A stretch of 64,000 bases of DNA from Dehalococcoidia bacterium (GCA_030649945.1 JAUSFE010000003.1:1-64000); one strand, 5' to 3'. Numbered from the stretch's first letter, positions 10,371 through 18,649 are shown. Program-made: numbers and translations. The notes: a model not told the origin generated them from the letters alone.

Positions 10371-10429
10371 CCGTTCTCCCTGGGTACGGCCCGCCGGGCG
10401 GGCCGTACCCAGGATTATCCCTATCTGGA

Positions 10430-11722
10430 TCAGGGGACGAAGTTGCTGATGGTCACTGTGTTGTTCAATTCGTTCGGCTCGATGATGATGTTGAGCGGGT
10501 CCACAGTGGCCGTATCGGACACCGTCACGGGGCCGCCGCTATCCACGGAGAAGGTGATGGTGGCGCTGCTGCCCGCGGCCATCGGGCCCAGGTTGCACAG
10601 GAACGGGTTGGCCGTGGGCGGGCCGCACGTGCCCTGGCTGGGCGTGGGCCCGGCGAAGATGACTATGGGCGGCCACGAATCCTGCACAAAGACGTTGCCG
10701 ACCGATCCAGGTCCGTTCGGCGCGCAGGTGACCGTGATCGTGTAAGTGATCGTGCCCGCGGCGGGCACGCCGGGCGCACCGACCTTGGTGATCCCCAGGT
10801 CGCAACCGGTGACCTGTACCGGCCACTGCGGGTAGACGACGGGCTTGGGGCTCACGAACTCGTAGTCCAGGGTCACGTCGCGGGAGTCCGTGGCGAAGTC
10901 ATCATCGATGAGGATGACCGTTACGTTTGGCGCGGGGGGGATGGGGCAGCCGCAGGCCACGCTCAGTCGCGTGCGGATCAGGTTGTCCACGTCGTACGTG
11001 TCGCACTGGAGCGCCTGGTCGTTGTAGCAGGGCGGCTTCACGGGCCGGTCCGGCCAGTTGTAAGGGCTTCCATACTGGTACACGACGCCGGTGTTCACAT
11101 CCACGATCGGCTGACAGGGGGCCAGGCACTGGAGCTTGAAGGTGTAGTCCTTCCAGATGCCGTCCTCTTCCTTGATCGTGATGATGTCCGTCACGTCTAT
11201 CTGGGCCGGGACCGCCTTGGGGCCCTGGGGGGTGTTGATGATCTGCGCCGCTTCCGTGACCATGTAGCCCTTGCAGAAGGGGAGCGCGCCCGGCAACGCA
11301 GAGACGCAGGGCGGGTTGGCGCTGGCCAGGAGGGCGTTGATCTCCGTGCAATCCACCTCCATGGAGGCATCCGGCCGCAGTATCTCGGTGCGGCGGAGTC
11401 CGGGCAGCCCCTGGTTTGGCGTGCCGGATTCCGGCAGGCTGAGCACGGCCTTCTTCTGGAGGACCACGTCGAAGTCGTTGGAGTTGTGGATGTTGACGGC
11501 GGTGTTGTAGACGCCCGGGGCCAGCACCTGCGCCGGCGAAGCGGGCGATGGGATGACCCCGCAGAGGAACTTGGAGGCGTACTGGTTTACGGACGACTTG
11601 GCACCCACCTGCGCCTCGCTCGGCGCTTGAGTGGCGACGAGCACCACGAGGGCAGCGAGCACGGCGATGGCGAGGGAGCCAAGCCCCGCGTAGAGGGAAC
11701 GTCTGTTCATCAATGTTCTCAT
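10430..11722 (-). CDS. secreted protein, new paralogous family, with C-terminal DUF11/CARDB-like domain
   Basis: 430 residues. Residues 1-38 form a signal peptide. Residues ~40-295 are a domain shared with the upstream gene (11736): 'NQYASKFLCGVI', 'VYNTAVNIHN', 'ITIKEEDGIWKDYTF', 'YNWPDRPVKPPCYNDQ' and 'FATDSRDVTLD'. Residues ~300-430 look like a DUF11-type Ig-like repeat ('DLGITKVGAP', 'GTITYTITVTCAPNGPG', 'NNTVTISNF'), common on cell-surface proteins. Cysteines are abundant and evenly placed. ATG 11722 has GAGGTGA upstream. It follows its paralogue by 13 bases, so the pair form an operon. Function of the shared domain is unknown to me. Confidence 0.75.
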   Translation of the reverse strand: MRTLMNRRSLYAGLGSLAIAVLAALVVLVATQAPSEAQVGAKSSVNQYASKFLCGVIPSPASPAQVLAPGVYNTAVNIHNSNDFDVVLQKKAVLSLPESGTPNQGLPGLRRTEILRPDASMEVDCTEINALLASANPPCVSALPGALPFCKGYMVTEAAQIINTPQGPKAVPAQIDVTDIITIKEEDGIWKDYTFKLQCLAPCQPIVDVNTGVVYQYGSPYNWPDRPVKPPCYNDQALQCDTYDVDNLIRTRLSVACGCPIPPAPNVTVILIDDDFATDSRDVTLDYEFVSPKPVVYPQWPVQVTGCDLGITKVGAPGVPAAGTITYTITVTCAPNGPGSVGNVFVQDSWPPIVIFAGPTPSQGTCGPPTANPFLCNLGPMAAGSSATITFSVDSGGPVTVSDTATVDPLNIIIEPNELNNTVTISNFVP

Positions 11723-11735
11723 AACGTCACCTCAT

Positions 11736-12641
11736 CTACGGGCAGGCCGCCGTGCCCTTGGGCCAGCACGGGTACCGGATTATCTTCGGGGAGACGAACT
11801 CGAAGTCCAGAGTCACGTCCCTGGAGTCCGTCGCGAAGTTGACGTGAGTGACGTCAATGAAGATGTCTGGTCTGGCGATCGCGCCGATACGCTGCCTGAT
11901 CAGGGTGTCCACGTCATAGATGTCGCAGAGCAGCGTCTGGTCGTTGTAGCAGGGCGGCTTCACGGGGCGGTCCGGCCAGTTGTAAGGGGTGTCGAAGCGG
12001 AAGTTGGGTATTGCCTGGCACCCGGCCGCCACCGTGCACCGCAGCGAGAAGGTGTAGTCCTTCCAGATGCCGTCTTCCTCCTTGATCGTGAGGATGTCCG
12101 TCACGTCTAGCTGGGCGGCGAAGTACTTGACCTGCCCGCCGACGGTCTGGGGGAAGGCGGCCTCCACCACCAGATAGCCCTTGCAGAAGCCCACGGCGCC
12201 CGCCGCGCCAGTACACGGAGGCTGGGCGCTGGCGGCCAGGGCCGCAATCTCGCTGCAGTCCACCTCCATGGAGGCGTCCGGTTTCAGGATGTGTGTCGCG
12301 CGCTGGCCGGGCAGGCCCTGGTTCAGCGCCGGCGGCTGCACTGACTCCGGGACGCTGACCACCGCCTTTTTCTGGATGGTGACGTCAAAGTTGTTGGGGT
12401 TGTGGATGTTGACGGCGGTGTTGTAGACGCCCGGGGCAAGTATCTGCGCGGGAGAGGCGGGAGAGGAGATGACCCCGCAGAGGAACTTGGAGGCGTACTG
12501 GTTGACGGCGGTGGTCGAACCCGCCTGAGCGCCGCCGGTGCTGGGCTGCATGACCACGAGCAGCGCCATCGCCACCAGCAGCATCACGAGGACAGACCCC
12601 GTGCCGCCGAACAAGAACCGGCGGCTGGCTAAGAGACTCAT
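11736..12641 (-). CDS. secreted protein, paralogue of the downstream gene (shared domain only)
   Basis: 301 residues. A signal peptide (about 10-40) is followed by the same ~250-residue domain as the next gene, with near-identical blocks such as 'NQYASKFLCGVI', 'SPASPAQILAPGVYNTAVN', 'IKEEDGIWKDYTF' and 'NWPDRPVKPPCYND'. It lacks the DUF11-like C-terminus and ends shortly after 'FVSPKIIRYPCWP'. Strong Shine-Dalgarno (GGGAGG) upstream. A tandem duplication followed by gain or loss of the C-terminal domain is the simplest history. No known family recognised. Confidence 0.72.
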   Translation of the reverse strand: MSLLASRRFLFGGTGSVLVMLLVAMALLVVMQPSTGGAQAGSTTAVNQYASKFLCGVISSPASPAQILAPGVYNTAVNIHNPNNFDVTIQKKAVVSVPESVQPPALNQGLPGQRATHILKPDASMEVDCSEIAALAASAQPPCTGAAGAVGFCKGYLVVEAAFPQTVGGQVKYFAAQLDVTDILTIKEEDGIWKDYTFSLRCTVAAGCQAIPNFRFDTPYNWPDRPVKPPCYNDQTLLCDIYDVDTLIRQRIGAIARPDIFIDVTHVNFATDSRDVTLDFEFVSPKIIRYPCWPKGTAACP

Positions 12642-12783
12642 GTTGGCACCTCCCTTGATTGACCGCTGTTAGAGGCGCGCGGATGGGTGCGGAAAAGAAA
12701 ATAGCCGCCGCTTAGCGGACAAGAAGGCCATATTGAGGCCGGCCCGCACCCCCCAATCACACCCCCTTACCTACAATGCCGGG

Positions 12784-12812
12784 AGTTTACGCCCCATGTT
12801 GAGGGTTGTCAA
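12784..12812 (-). promoter_or_regulatory. promoter of the paralogous secreted pair
   Basis: On the minus strand TTGACA (12812-12807), 17-base spacer, TAAACT (12789-12784). Predicted start near 12777 leaves a 5' leader of about 135 bases before ATG 12641. Confidence 0.65.
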
Positions 12813-12890
12813 CCGCTTATGGCGGCGGAAACGGTTAGAAATTCGCTTGTACTAATCGGCGCCGCGACAACGCCGGGGAAAGCTGCAAGG

Positions 12891-12919
12891 CCTTTGGAGA
12901 CAAGAATAGTCTCCAAAGG
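12891..12919. repeat. perfect 11-bp hairpin
   Basis: CCTTTGGAGAC (12891-12901) and GTCTCCAAAGG (12909-12919) pair perfectly around a 7-base loop. No T-tract follows on either strand, so it is not an obvious terminator. Confidence 0.7.
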
Positions 12920-12940
12920 ACCACGCCCAGCCAGTGTACT

Positions 12941-12992
12941 CCGCTCATGGTACGAGAGCCTCCCTCCTGAGGCGGGCAGGCACCATGAGCGG
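12941..12992. repeat. REP-like element, CCGCTCAT family, copy 1
   Basis: CCGCTCATGGT (12941-12951) pairs with ACCATGAGCGG (12982-12992). The interior holds a second small stem (GCCTC/GAGGC) and the sequence GAGGCGGGCAGG. Related copies with CCGCTCATCCT or CCGCTCGTCCT arms are at 25102 and 27337, all followed by GAAG. Confidence 0.7.
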
Positions 12993-13020
12993 GAAGATGC
13001 CCGGTGCGGTTCAGCGGACC

Positions 13021-13347
13021 CTACAGTCCGTGCTTGACCAGTGAGTCTACCGCGAACTCGAAGTAGGTGGCCGCCTCGGAGAAGATGAACTTATCGCGGT
13101 CGTAGATCAGCTCCGGCCGGCCCTGGCTGTCCTGAATGAGACGCACGCCGAGGCGCGGGAAGAAGAGGATGGAGCGCAGGGCCGCCTGTCCTTGCGGCAG
13201 CTCCGGGTTGCGGCGCAGCAGCTCCAGGTAAGCGCCGGAGGCGTGGCGGACGACGGTGGCGTAATCGCCGGAGCGCAGGGCGTCGTGGGCCTCCGCCAGC
13301 GATTTGCGTAGCGTCTCGTCCTGGATGCGGTCTACTTTACCGGGCAT
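13021..13347 (-). CDS. conserved-looking hypothetical helical protein
   Basis: 108 residues, no recognised family. The middle ('EAHDALRSGDYATVVRHASG' then 'AYLELLRRNPELP') resembles one TPR-like helix pair, and the C-terminus ('FSEAATYFEFAVDSL') another amphipathic helix. ATG 13347 has GAGGACAG upstream; an open frame continues 70 codons further upstream but that part overlaps the LLM gene and has shadow-like composition. It lies 46 bases downstream of the LLM oxidoreductase on the same strand and is probably co-transcribed. Confidence 0.55.
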   Translation of the reverse strand: MPGKVDRIQDETLRKSLAEAHDALRSGDYATVVRHASGAYLELLRRNPELPQGQAALRSILFFPRLGVRLIQDSQGRPELIYDRDKFIFSEAATYFEFAVDSLVKHGL

Positions 13348-13393
13348 ATCGTAACGTCTGTCCTCGGGCGGGCCATCGCGGCGCGCCCGAGGG

Positions 13394-14647
13394 CTAGATC
13401 GACGAGTTGACGGGGTGCTCGACCCCCGCCAACTGCTGCTCCCGCCACTTCTGGTGCTCCGCGTGGCGCTCCTGGAATTCCGGGATGACTTTCGTGCCGG
13501 TACGATAGATGGAGTCCATGACATCCTCGTGTGGGCGGGCGCCGCACTGGGCGACAAAGATCATCAGGTCCAGGTGGGCGGCCTCGTACTGGCGCAGGGT
13601 GTCCTTGATGAAGTCCGGCGTGCCAATGCAGCCGCCGCGCTGGGCGGCGCGCCAGAGCGCGCGCGTCACCTCGTCCTTGGGCTCCTCCCGCACGGCCGCG
13701 CCCTGGAAGCCGCCGAAGCCGCGGAACCCCTCTCCCAGCGGCCCCCAGCGCTGCTCGGGCGGCGTGTCGATGAAGCGCCGGTAGATGTTGGTGCGGCCGG
13801 GCTTGTGGGCGCCGCCGGTGAACGGGTTGTAGTAGTAGCCCAGCGAGTAGGCGAAGAACTGCGCGCCCTCCATCCCCTTCTCGATCGCCTCTTCGTCCGA
13901 GTCAAAGCAGGAGAGGATGGAGAGGACGGCGAGGGCCGGGTTGATGGCCACGCCGATGGGGGAGCACTCTTGGCGCACCAGCTCGTAGTAGTCCTGCACG
14001 CGCTCCTCGGCCTCGGCCGGTGTCTCGAAGGCAAAGCCCAGCGAGCCCATGCCCAGGCGCGCCGCCACCATGGTCGTCTCCCGGCGGGACGAGGCGACCC
14101 AGAGGGGCGGGTGCGGCTTCTGTAGCGGCTTGGGGACTACGTTGCGCTGCGGCATGCCGAAGTAGGCGCCCTCCACGCCCTGGTACGGCGTCTGCGTCAG
14201 CATCTTCACGCACTCCCGCGTGGCCTCTTCCCACATCTGCTTCTTCTCTTCGCGGCGCACGCCGAAGCCGCCCATCTCCATCTCGGAGGCAGACTCGCCG
14301 GTGCCGAACTCAACGCGGCCGTCGGAGACGAGGTCAAGGGTGGCGATGCGCTCGGCGATGCGCGCGGGGTGGTTGTAGCGCGGCGGCATCAGGGTAATGC
14401 CGTGGCCCAGGCGCATCTTCTTGGTGCGCTGGCTGGCGGCGGCCAGGAACACCTCGGGTGCGGAGGAGTGGGAGTACTCCTCCAGGAAGTGGTGCTCCAC
14501 CTCGAAGACGTATTCGAAGCCCAGGGAGTCGGCCAGCTCGAGCTGGTCCAGGGCGTTCTTCAGCGCCTGGTGCTCCTGGTCCGGGCGCCACTGGTCCTCG
14601 CCGTAGGGCTTGGGCAGCTGGTGCTCGTAGAACAGCCCGAACTTCAT
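13394..14647 (-). CDS. LLM-class flavin-dependent oxidoreductase (luciferase-like)
   Basis: 417 residues with the bacterial luciferase-like TIM-barrel pattern: 'MKFGLFYEHQLPKPYGED' start, 'FEYVFEVEHHFLEEYSHSSAPEVFLAA' region (about 44-72), 'MRLGHGITLMPPRYNHPARIAERIATL' region and 'GRVEFGTGES'. These enzymes use FMNH2 or F420 to oxidise small organic compounds. Length is somewhat above the ~340 typical, with the extension at the C-terminus. Substrate unknown; the neighbouring 108-residue gene gives no hint. Confidence 0.9.
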   Translation of the reverse strand: MKFGLFYEHQLPKPYGEDQWRPDQEHQALKNALDQLELADSLGFEYVFEVEHHFLEEYSHSSAPEVFLAAASQRTKKMRLGHGITLMPPRYNHPARIAERIATLDLVSDGRVEFGTGESASEMEMGGFGVRREEKKQMWEEATRECVKMLTQTPYQGVEGAYFGMPQRNVVPKPLQKPHPPLWVASSRRETTMVAARLGMGSLGFAFETPAEAEERVQDYYELVRQECSPIGVAINPALAVLSILSCFDSDEEAIEKGMEGAQFFAYSLGYYYNPFTGGAHKPGRTNIYRRFIDTPPEQRWGPLGEGFRGFGGFQGAAVREEPKDEVTRALWRAAQRGGCIGTPDFIKDTLRQYEAAHLDLMIFVAQCGARPHEDVMDSIYRTGTKVIPEFQERHAEHQKWREQQLAGVEHPVNSSI

Positions 14648-15167
14648 GGCCCGACCTCCATCCGCGAGAGTTTTGGGGGGCTTAACGTGAACGTGTAGGT
14701 TAGGGTCAATATCCCATCATCCCCGCAGGGCGTCAAGGTGTGCGCCGCCGGCTCTCTGCCGGCCTTCCCTACCGGCAGGCCGGCCGGGCCAGCAGCCACC
14801 GGCTGGCCAGAAGACGGTGAACGTGGCCGTGCAGCACAAGAGCCGCCGCAAACGGCATTAGAAGCAATCTTAATGACCCGAGGTTATGCATGGCCGATCC
14901 CTCTCGGCCGAACGTGAATATCCGCAATACCGCGTGCTGTTCTACCCCAATTCCGTTATGGTAGATAGACTAGGCTAGCGTCTGGAGACGGCATATTCTT
15001 TTCCGGGTTTCGAAAGGCTATATCTGGCAGATGCGCCTGGTGGAGCTGCTGGCGGCCTCGGGCGGGGTGACCGGCGGGAAGTAGCTATCGTGGCGACCGC
15101 TCGCTGCGGCGCTATGCAGCACAGCAAATCGCGAAAGCCGAAACATTTCGGAAGCCAACACAAAATC
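14648..15167. other. intergenic region between divergent LLM and VTT genes
   Basis: About 520 bases. It contains short GC-rich inverted segments around 14765-14815 (CCGGCAGGCCGGCCGGG, CCACCGGCTGG) but no gene, riboswitch or clean terminator that I can support. A weak TTGACC-N17-GTTAAG promoter may serve the LLM gene. Confidence 0.35.
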
Positions 15168-15815
15168 ATGAACCACTCCCCCAACGTCGCCCCGGAACAC
15201 CATCACGCAATCGAGGTCGAGAACGAGGGCCTGTACGTCCACCTCGGGCGCAGACGAGTGCGCCTGGAGTACCTACTGCTGGGCGTCATGTTGGTGGTCG
15301 CCGCTACTCTCGCCGCGCTGCTCTTCGCGCTGCGCCTGGGCCCGGACGACCTTGAGCGCTGGGGCTACGCCGGCCTGTTCGCGATCGCGCTGCTGCGCTC
15401 GGCGTCCGTGGTCATCCCGATGCCGGCCGGTGGCATCGTCTTCGCGGCAGGCGGGCTGCTGGACGGCGCCTGGGGTATCCCGACGCCTGTTCTGGTGGGG
15501 CTAACGGCCGGGTTCGCGGAGTCGCTGGGGGAGTTCACAGGCTACGGAGCAGGCCTCGGCGGCAGCCGCATGCTGCAGAAAAGGCGCCTCTACCAGCGCG
15601 TGAAGGGCTGGGTCGAGCGCCGCTCCGTGCTCACCATCTTCGTCATGTCCTTCACGCCCTCGCCCGTCTTCGACGTGGCCGGCCTGGCCGCCGGGGCGGT
15701 GCGCATGCCCATCCTCAAATTCTACCCGGCGATGCTGGCGGGCAAGATTCTGCGCGGCATGCTGGTGGCGACGGCCGGTTTCTACGGAATAGGCCTGATT
15801 GAGAGCCTCTTCTAG
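15168..15815 (+). CDS. VTT-domain (DedA/SNARE-associated-like) membrane protein
   Basis: 215 residues from ATG 15168. Membrane segments are visible at about 34-54 ('LLLGVMLVVAATLAALLFAL'), 65-85, 95-120 and two more in the C-terminal third. The VTT signature region is 'VGLTAGFAESLGEFTGYGAG', with the usual acidic/glycine pattern and the later 'FYPAMLAGKILRGM'. Relatives move or remodel lipids across the membrane. The start is uncertain: ATG 15168 has only a weak upstream GGAAG, and the frame stays open to 15090. It stands alone. Confidence 0.75.
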   Translation: MNHSPNVAPEHHHAIEVENEGLYVHLGRRRVRLEYLLLGVMLVVAATLAALLFALRLGPDDLERWGYAGLFAIALLRSASVVIPMPAGGIVFAAGGLLDGAWGIPTPVLVGLTAGFAESLGEFTGYGAGLGGSRMLQKRRLYQRVKGWVERRSVLTIFVMSFTPSPVFDVAGLAAGAVRMPILKFYPAMLAGKILRGMLVATAGFYGIGLIESLF

Positions 15816-15925
15816 CGATGGGGCAGGAATCGAGCCGCGGTCCTTCCGGGGAAGGATGAAGGAGAGGCCCATGTTGCTAAAAGATCGCGTCGCCCTCATC
15901 ACCGGCTGGCTGGGCCGCTCTTAGA

Positions 15926-16350
15926 CTAGCGCCTCCCCAGCCGCGCCGCGGCGCCGATACCTCCGAGCACAACCGCCCCGCCGGCGAGCAGCAGGGGCAG
16001 AAGTGCCATGCTGCCGCCGTCCTCATCCCCGCCCCCGGTCCGAGGGAGCCCCCCGGCGCCGGCGTAGTCTGTAGGCATGGGGTACCAGGGAGAACGGGCC
16101 CACCCAAGGCGGGGCAGTCAGGAAAAATGGGGAGAGTCGGGTTTGGCGTTGGCGTGCCAGCCGACACTGGGCTGGCCGTAGGCGTGATGGCGGCACCCGG
16201 ACTCGGGGAGGCGCTCACCGCCGGCGCGGCGGTGCTGGCCTGCCAGCCGGACGCGGACGTGGAGGTCCCCGGTGCGGCCAAGAGACCGGCGGTCCAGAAC
16301 ACCGCAGCCAGGAGAAAGCCGGCGGCCAGAAGCAGACTGTATCTCATCAT
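15926..16350 (-). pseudogene. secreted LPxTG-type surface protein with disrupted frame
   Basis: ATG 16350 follows a strong GGAGGAACG and encodes a signal peptide ('MMRYSLLLAAGFLLAAVFWT') and a Ser/Thr/Pro/Ala-rich stalk. In the -1 frame the end of the gene encodes a textbook sorting signal: 'GGLPRTGGGDEDGG', a hydrophobic stretch 'MALLPLLLAGGAVVLGGIG' and a basic tail 'AAARLGRR', ending at 15926. The two frames meet at a run of six G (plus strand C 16050-16055); one added G gives an uninterrupted 'TPAPGGLPRTGG'. G-GGG-GGC is also a legitimate -1 slippery heptamer. Without the shift the product runs on in a cysteine-containing nonsense frame to 15877. No sortase gene is in the window. Confidence 0.65.
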
Positions 16351-16381
16351 CGTTCCTCCAAGCCAACGGGCCCGAGGCTGG

Positions 16382-17569
16382 CTATTCGAGAACGCGCAGC
16401 AGGAAGTCGCGGACGGCGGTCTCGTAGGCCCGGGGATTCGTGTTCCAGGAGCGGACGTGACCGGCGCCCGCCACCCGCACGTACGTGACCGTGTCGGGCC
16501 TCGCTCTCGCCAGCTCGTCGCTCGTGGCCACGGGCACCTTCTTGTCGGCATCGCCGTGGAACAGCAGGATCGGGGCGTTTAGTTCTTCCGCCCGCTTGAG
16601 GTAGTCGAGATCCCCCCAATCGATGTCGAAGCGCCTCGCCGCCACGGCCCTGCCGATAGCCTTAACGGGCCAGGGCGCGAAGCTGCCGCGCGCGCCCCAG
16701 TCCACGGTGGCCGCGAAGTCGAGCATCGGCGAATCCAGGATGACCCCGGCCACGCGCCCTGCCAGCGGGGACCGGTAGAGGAAGGAGGCGACGATGCCGC
16801 CGCCCATGCTGTAGCCAACCAGGACCACGCGCCGCGCGCCGTGGTCCAGCGCGTACTGCACGGCGCCGTCCAGGTCCCGCCACTCGCTGGCGCCGTAGCG
16901 ATAGAAGCCGTCCTCGGGCACGCCCTCGTCGTTCCTGTACGTGATGACCAGTGCCGGCAGGCCCACGCCGGAGACCGCCGGCAGCAGGCGCAGGGCTTCC
17001 TCACGGCCGGCGCCCTTCCCGTGGACGAAGACCGCCCACACATCGCCGCTGCCCGGCCTGCCTGGCCGGTAGGCAGGCGTGAACCAGGCGGGGAACTCCC
17101 CCAGCGGTGAGCTGTAGCTGACGTCCTCGAAGGCGATGCCGCGCGCCTCCAGCGGGTTTCCCGCAAAGGCGAAGCTGTCCAGGCGGGCGGGCGCGCCGGC
17201 GGGCGGCACCCCCCGCACCGCCGTGAACTCGCGCACCACCTGGTCGCCGTCGCGATTCAGGATGGCGCCAACCCGGCCGTACCCGCCTTCCCACTCCAGA
17301 CCGAAGGTCCCGTCGCGCGTCCAGTCGCCGTCCCGGGCGGCGCTGACGCGCTGCAGCGTAATGCGGGTTCCGTCCGCCGCGGCCACCCGCAGGTCCAGCT
17401 CATCCGGGTCATGATCAACGGCGAGAGCGCCGTCCTTCAAGGCGTCCGCGTAGTACCAGCCGCCGCCCAGGATAGCGAGGCAGAGTACCAGAATGACAAG
17501 GCCGAGGATCGCCAGGCCGCGCCGCCAGCGGAACGCCGGCGGCCTCGGGCCGCCCCGGAGAGCCCGCAC
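16382..17569 (-). CDS. membrane-anchored alpha/beta hydrolase
   Basis: 395 residues. One N-terminal membrane segment (about 18-42, 'GLAILGLVILVLCLAILGGG') anchors the enzyme. The hydrolase domain shows 'WAVFVHGKGAGREEAL' (oxyanion strand), the nucleophile elbow 'VLVGYSMGGGI' (Ser in GYSMG), 'PILLFHGDADKKVPV' with the Asp, and 'GAGHVRSW' with the His. Relatives are esterases or peptidases; substrate not evident. A REP-like palindrome (17056-17078) is embedded in the coding sequence and translated as A-Y-R-P-G-R-P-G just before the oxyanion strand. The LPxTG gene begins 31 bases downstream on the same strand. Confidence 0.85.
   Translation of the reverse strand: MRALRGGPRPPAFRWRRGLAILGLVILVLCLAILGGGWYYADALKDGALAVDHDPDELDLRVAAADGTRITLQRVSAARDGDWTRDGTFGLEWEGGYGRVGAILNRDGDQVVREFTAVRGVPPAGAPARLDSFAFAGNPLEARGIAFEDVSYSSPLGEFPAWFTPAYRPGRPGSGDVWAVFVHGKGAGREEALRLLPAVSGVGLPALVITYRNDEGVPEDGFYRYGASEWRDLDGAVQYALDHGARRVVLVGYSMGGGIVASFLYRSPLAGRVAGVILDSPMLDFAATVDWGARGSFAPWPVKAIGRAVAARRFDIDWGDLDYLKRAEELNAPILLFHGDADKKVPVATSDELARARPDTVTYVRVAGAGHVRSWNTNPRAYETAVRDFLLRVLE
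17056..17078. repeat. palindromic element inside a coding region
   Basis: GCCTGCCT (17056-17063) and AGGCAGGC (17071-17078) flank GGCCGGT. A near-identical unit (CCTGCCT-GTCCGGT-AGGCAGG) is intergenic at 58190-58210. Confidence 0.7.
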
Positions 17570-17713
17570 AGGACACCTCCCTTGAGCCTGCCTGCCGGCG
17601 AGGCGGGCCTGCCGCTCTGCGCGGAACCGCGCCGGACGTCCGCCGCGGCGGACAGTGAACCGCCGCCCGCCCGGCGCTACCGCTATGCCCTTCCCCGCGA
17701 CAGGCGCTGCCTG

Positions 17714-18067
17714 CTACTTGGCGTAGTTCGAGGCGCCGGCGAAGTCGATGAGGACGACGGCCTCGTTGCCGACGACCCAGGCGTCGTGGCCTTGCGGCAG
17801 GGCGGTGATCTCGCCGGGGCCAACCTCAAACTCGGCGCCGTCAGTCATCTTGATGCGGATACGGCCGGCGGCGTGGTACTGGAGGTGCGGCGCTTCGCAC
17901 CACTCGGTGCCGGCGATGGGCTTCACGTGCTGCGACCAGCGCCAGCCCGGCTCCAGCGTCAGACGGCCTACGGTGCCGCCGCCGATCTGCACCAGCTCCA
18001 GTTTCCCTTTCTCGAACGTCCGCGTCTCGTCGGGCGATTTCAAGTCCTTTTGCTCAGCCTTCGCCAT
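17714..18067 (-). CDS. cupin-domain protein
   Basis: 117 residues forming one small beta-barrel. Strand pattern: 'LEPGWRWSQHVKPI' (about 40), 'APHLQYHAAGRIRI', 'EVGPGEITALPQGHDAWVVGNEAVVLIDF'. The metal-ligand positions of classical cupins are only partly kept (His in 'WSQHV' and 'HLQYH', His in 'QGHDAW'). Relatives bind a sugar or small acid; no substrate is evident. AAGGAGG lies upstream of ATG 18067. It stands alone, convergent or divergent with its neighbours. Confidence 0.8.
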   Translation of the reverse strand: MAKAEQKDLKSPDETRTFEKGKLELVQIGGGTVGRLTLEPGWRWSQHVKPIAGTEWCEAPHLQYHAAGRIRIKMTDGAEFEVGPGEITALPQGHDAWVVGNEAVVLIDFAGASNYAK

Positions 18068-18198
18068 CTTGCAACTTCCTCCTTCTGAGATTGTCCAGGG
18101 GCAGCATTTTGGGCCGCCTGAAAGCATACCACCGGAAGCCGCGTACGACGAGGCGATTGGCGGACGGCCCGGCTGCCAGGGCGGACGGCCCACCGGCG

Positions 18199-18227
18199 TT
18201 GACAAATCTCTCTATGTGGCTTATAGA
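18199..18227 (+). promoter_or_regulatory. sigma70 promoter of the zinc-ribbon/TM gene pair
   Basis: TTGACA (18199-18204), 17-base spacer, TATAGA (18222-18227). Expected start near 18234, giving a 20-base leader that carries GGAGGTGA before ATG 18256. Confidence 0.75.
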
Positions 18228-18255
18228 TGAGATGCCGGGACGGAGGTGAGCCGTC

Positions 18256-18474
18256 ATGCAGCGAACGCCCCATCGCTGCCCGCACTGCAGGCAGCCAATC
18301 TGGATCCACTGCGACATGTGGGGGCCGTATTATCTCTGCGAGGACTGCGGCTGGACCGCGGAGGACGACGAGCACCTGACCCCGGCGGCGCTCAAACCGG
18401 AGTCGATCCCGCCGTTCGCCGCTGCCGCCGAGCGAGAACGCCACCGAAGCGGCAGATCGGGGGCGGCCGCATGA
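18256..18474 (+). CDS. small zinc-ribbon protein
   Basis: 72 residues. Two CxxC pairs form a zinc ribbon: 'RCPHCRQPIWIHCDMWGPYYLCEDCGW', with Cys-x2-Cys near 8-11 and 28-31, plus an additional Cys/His pair between. The rest is polar and probably disordered. It ends in ATGA, so the next gene (18471) starts inside its stop codon: translational coupling. Resembles in style the zinc-ribbon gene at 54623 ('YGAYSTCLACGYVY') but is not a close copy. Function unknown. Confidence 0.65.
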   Translation: MQRTPHRCPHCRQPIWIHCDMWGPYYLCEDCGWTAEDDEHLTPAALKPESIPPFAAAAERERHRSGRSGAAA

Positions 18475-18629
18475 AGGGCGCGGAACGGTTCCTGCTGGGG
18501 GCCATGCTGGGGGCGGCCCTGGCGTACGCGCTCACGCTGATGCTCCAGCCGCTGGCTCGATCGCGCCGCCCGCTGCCGGCGCGTCCGCAGGAAGCCGCGG
18601 AGGCGCGCGAGGAAGCGCCGGTCGCCTAG
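18471..18629 (+). CDS. small single-pass membrane protein
   Basis: 52 residues: 'MKGAERFLLGAMLGAALAYA' begins a single membrane helix (about 7-26), followed by a basic stretch (ARSRRP) and an acidic tail (EAAEAREEAP). The architecture recalls short YtxH-like proteins, but similarity is not strong. Its ATG overlaps the stop of the zinc-ribbon gene by 4 bases, so both are made from one mRNA. Confidence 0.55.
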   Translation: MKGAERFLLGAMLGAALAYALTLMLQPLARSRRPLPARPQEAAEAREEAPVA

Positions 18630-18649
18630 CCGGGCGACAGGGGTACAAT

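Noticed and set aside
12891-12919. Possible intrinsic terminator
   Set aside because: Perfect stem but no T-tract on either strand and no gene ends directly before it.
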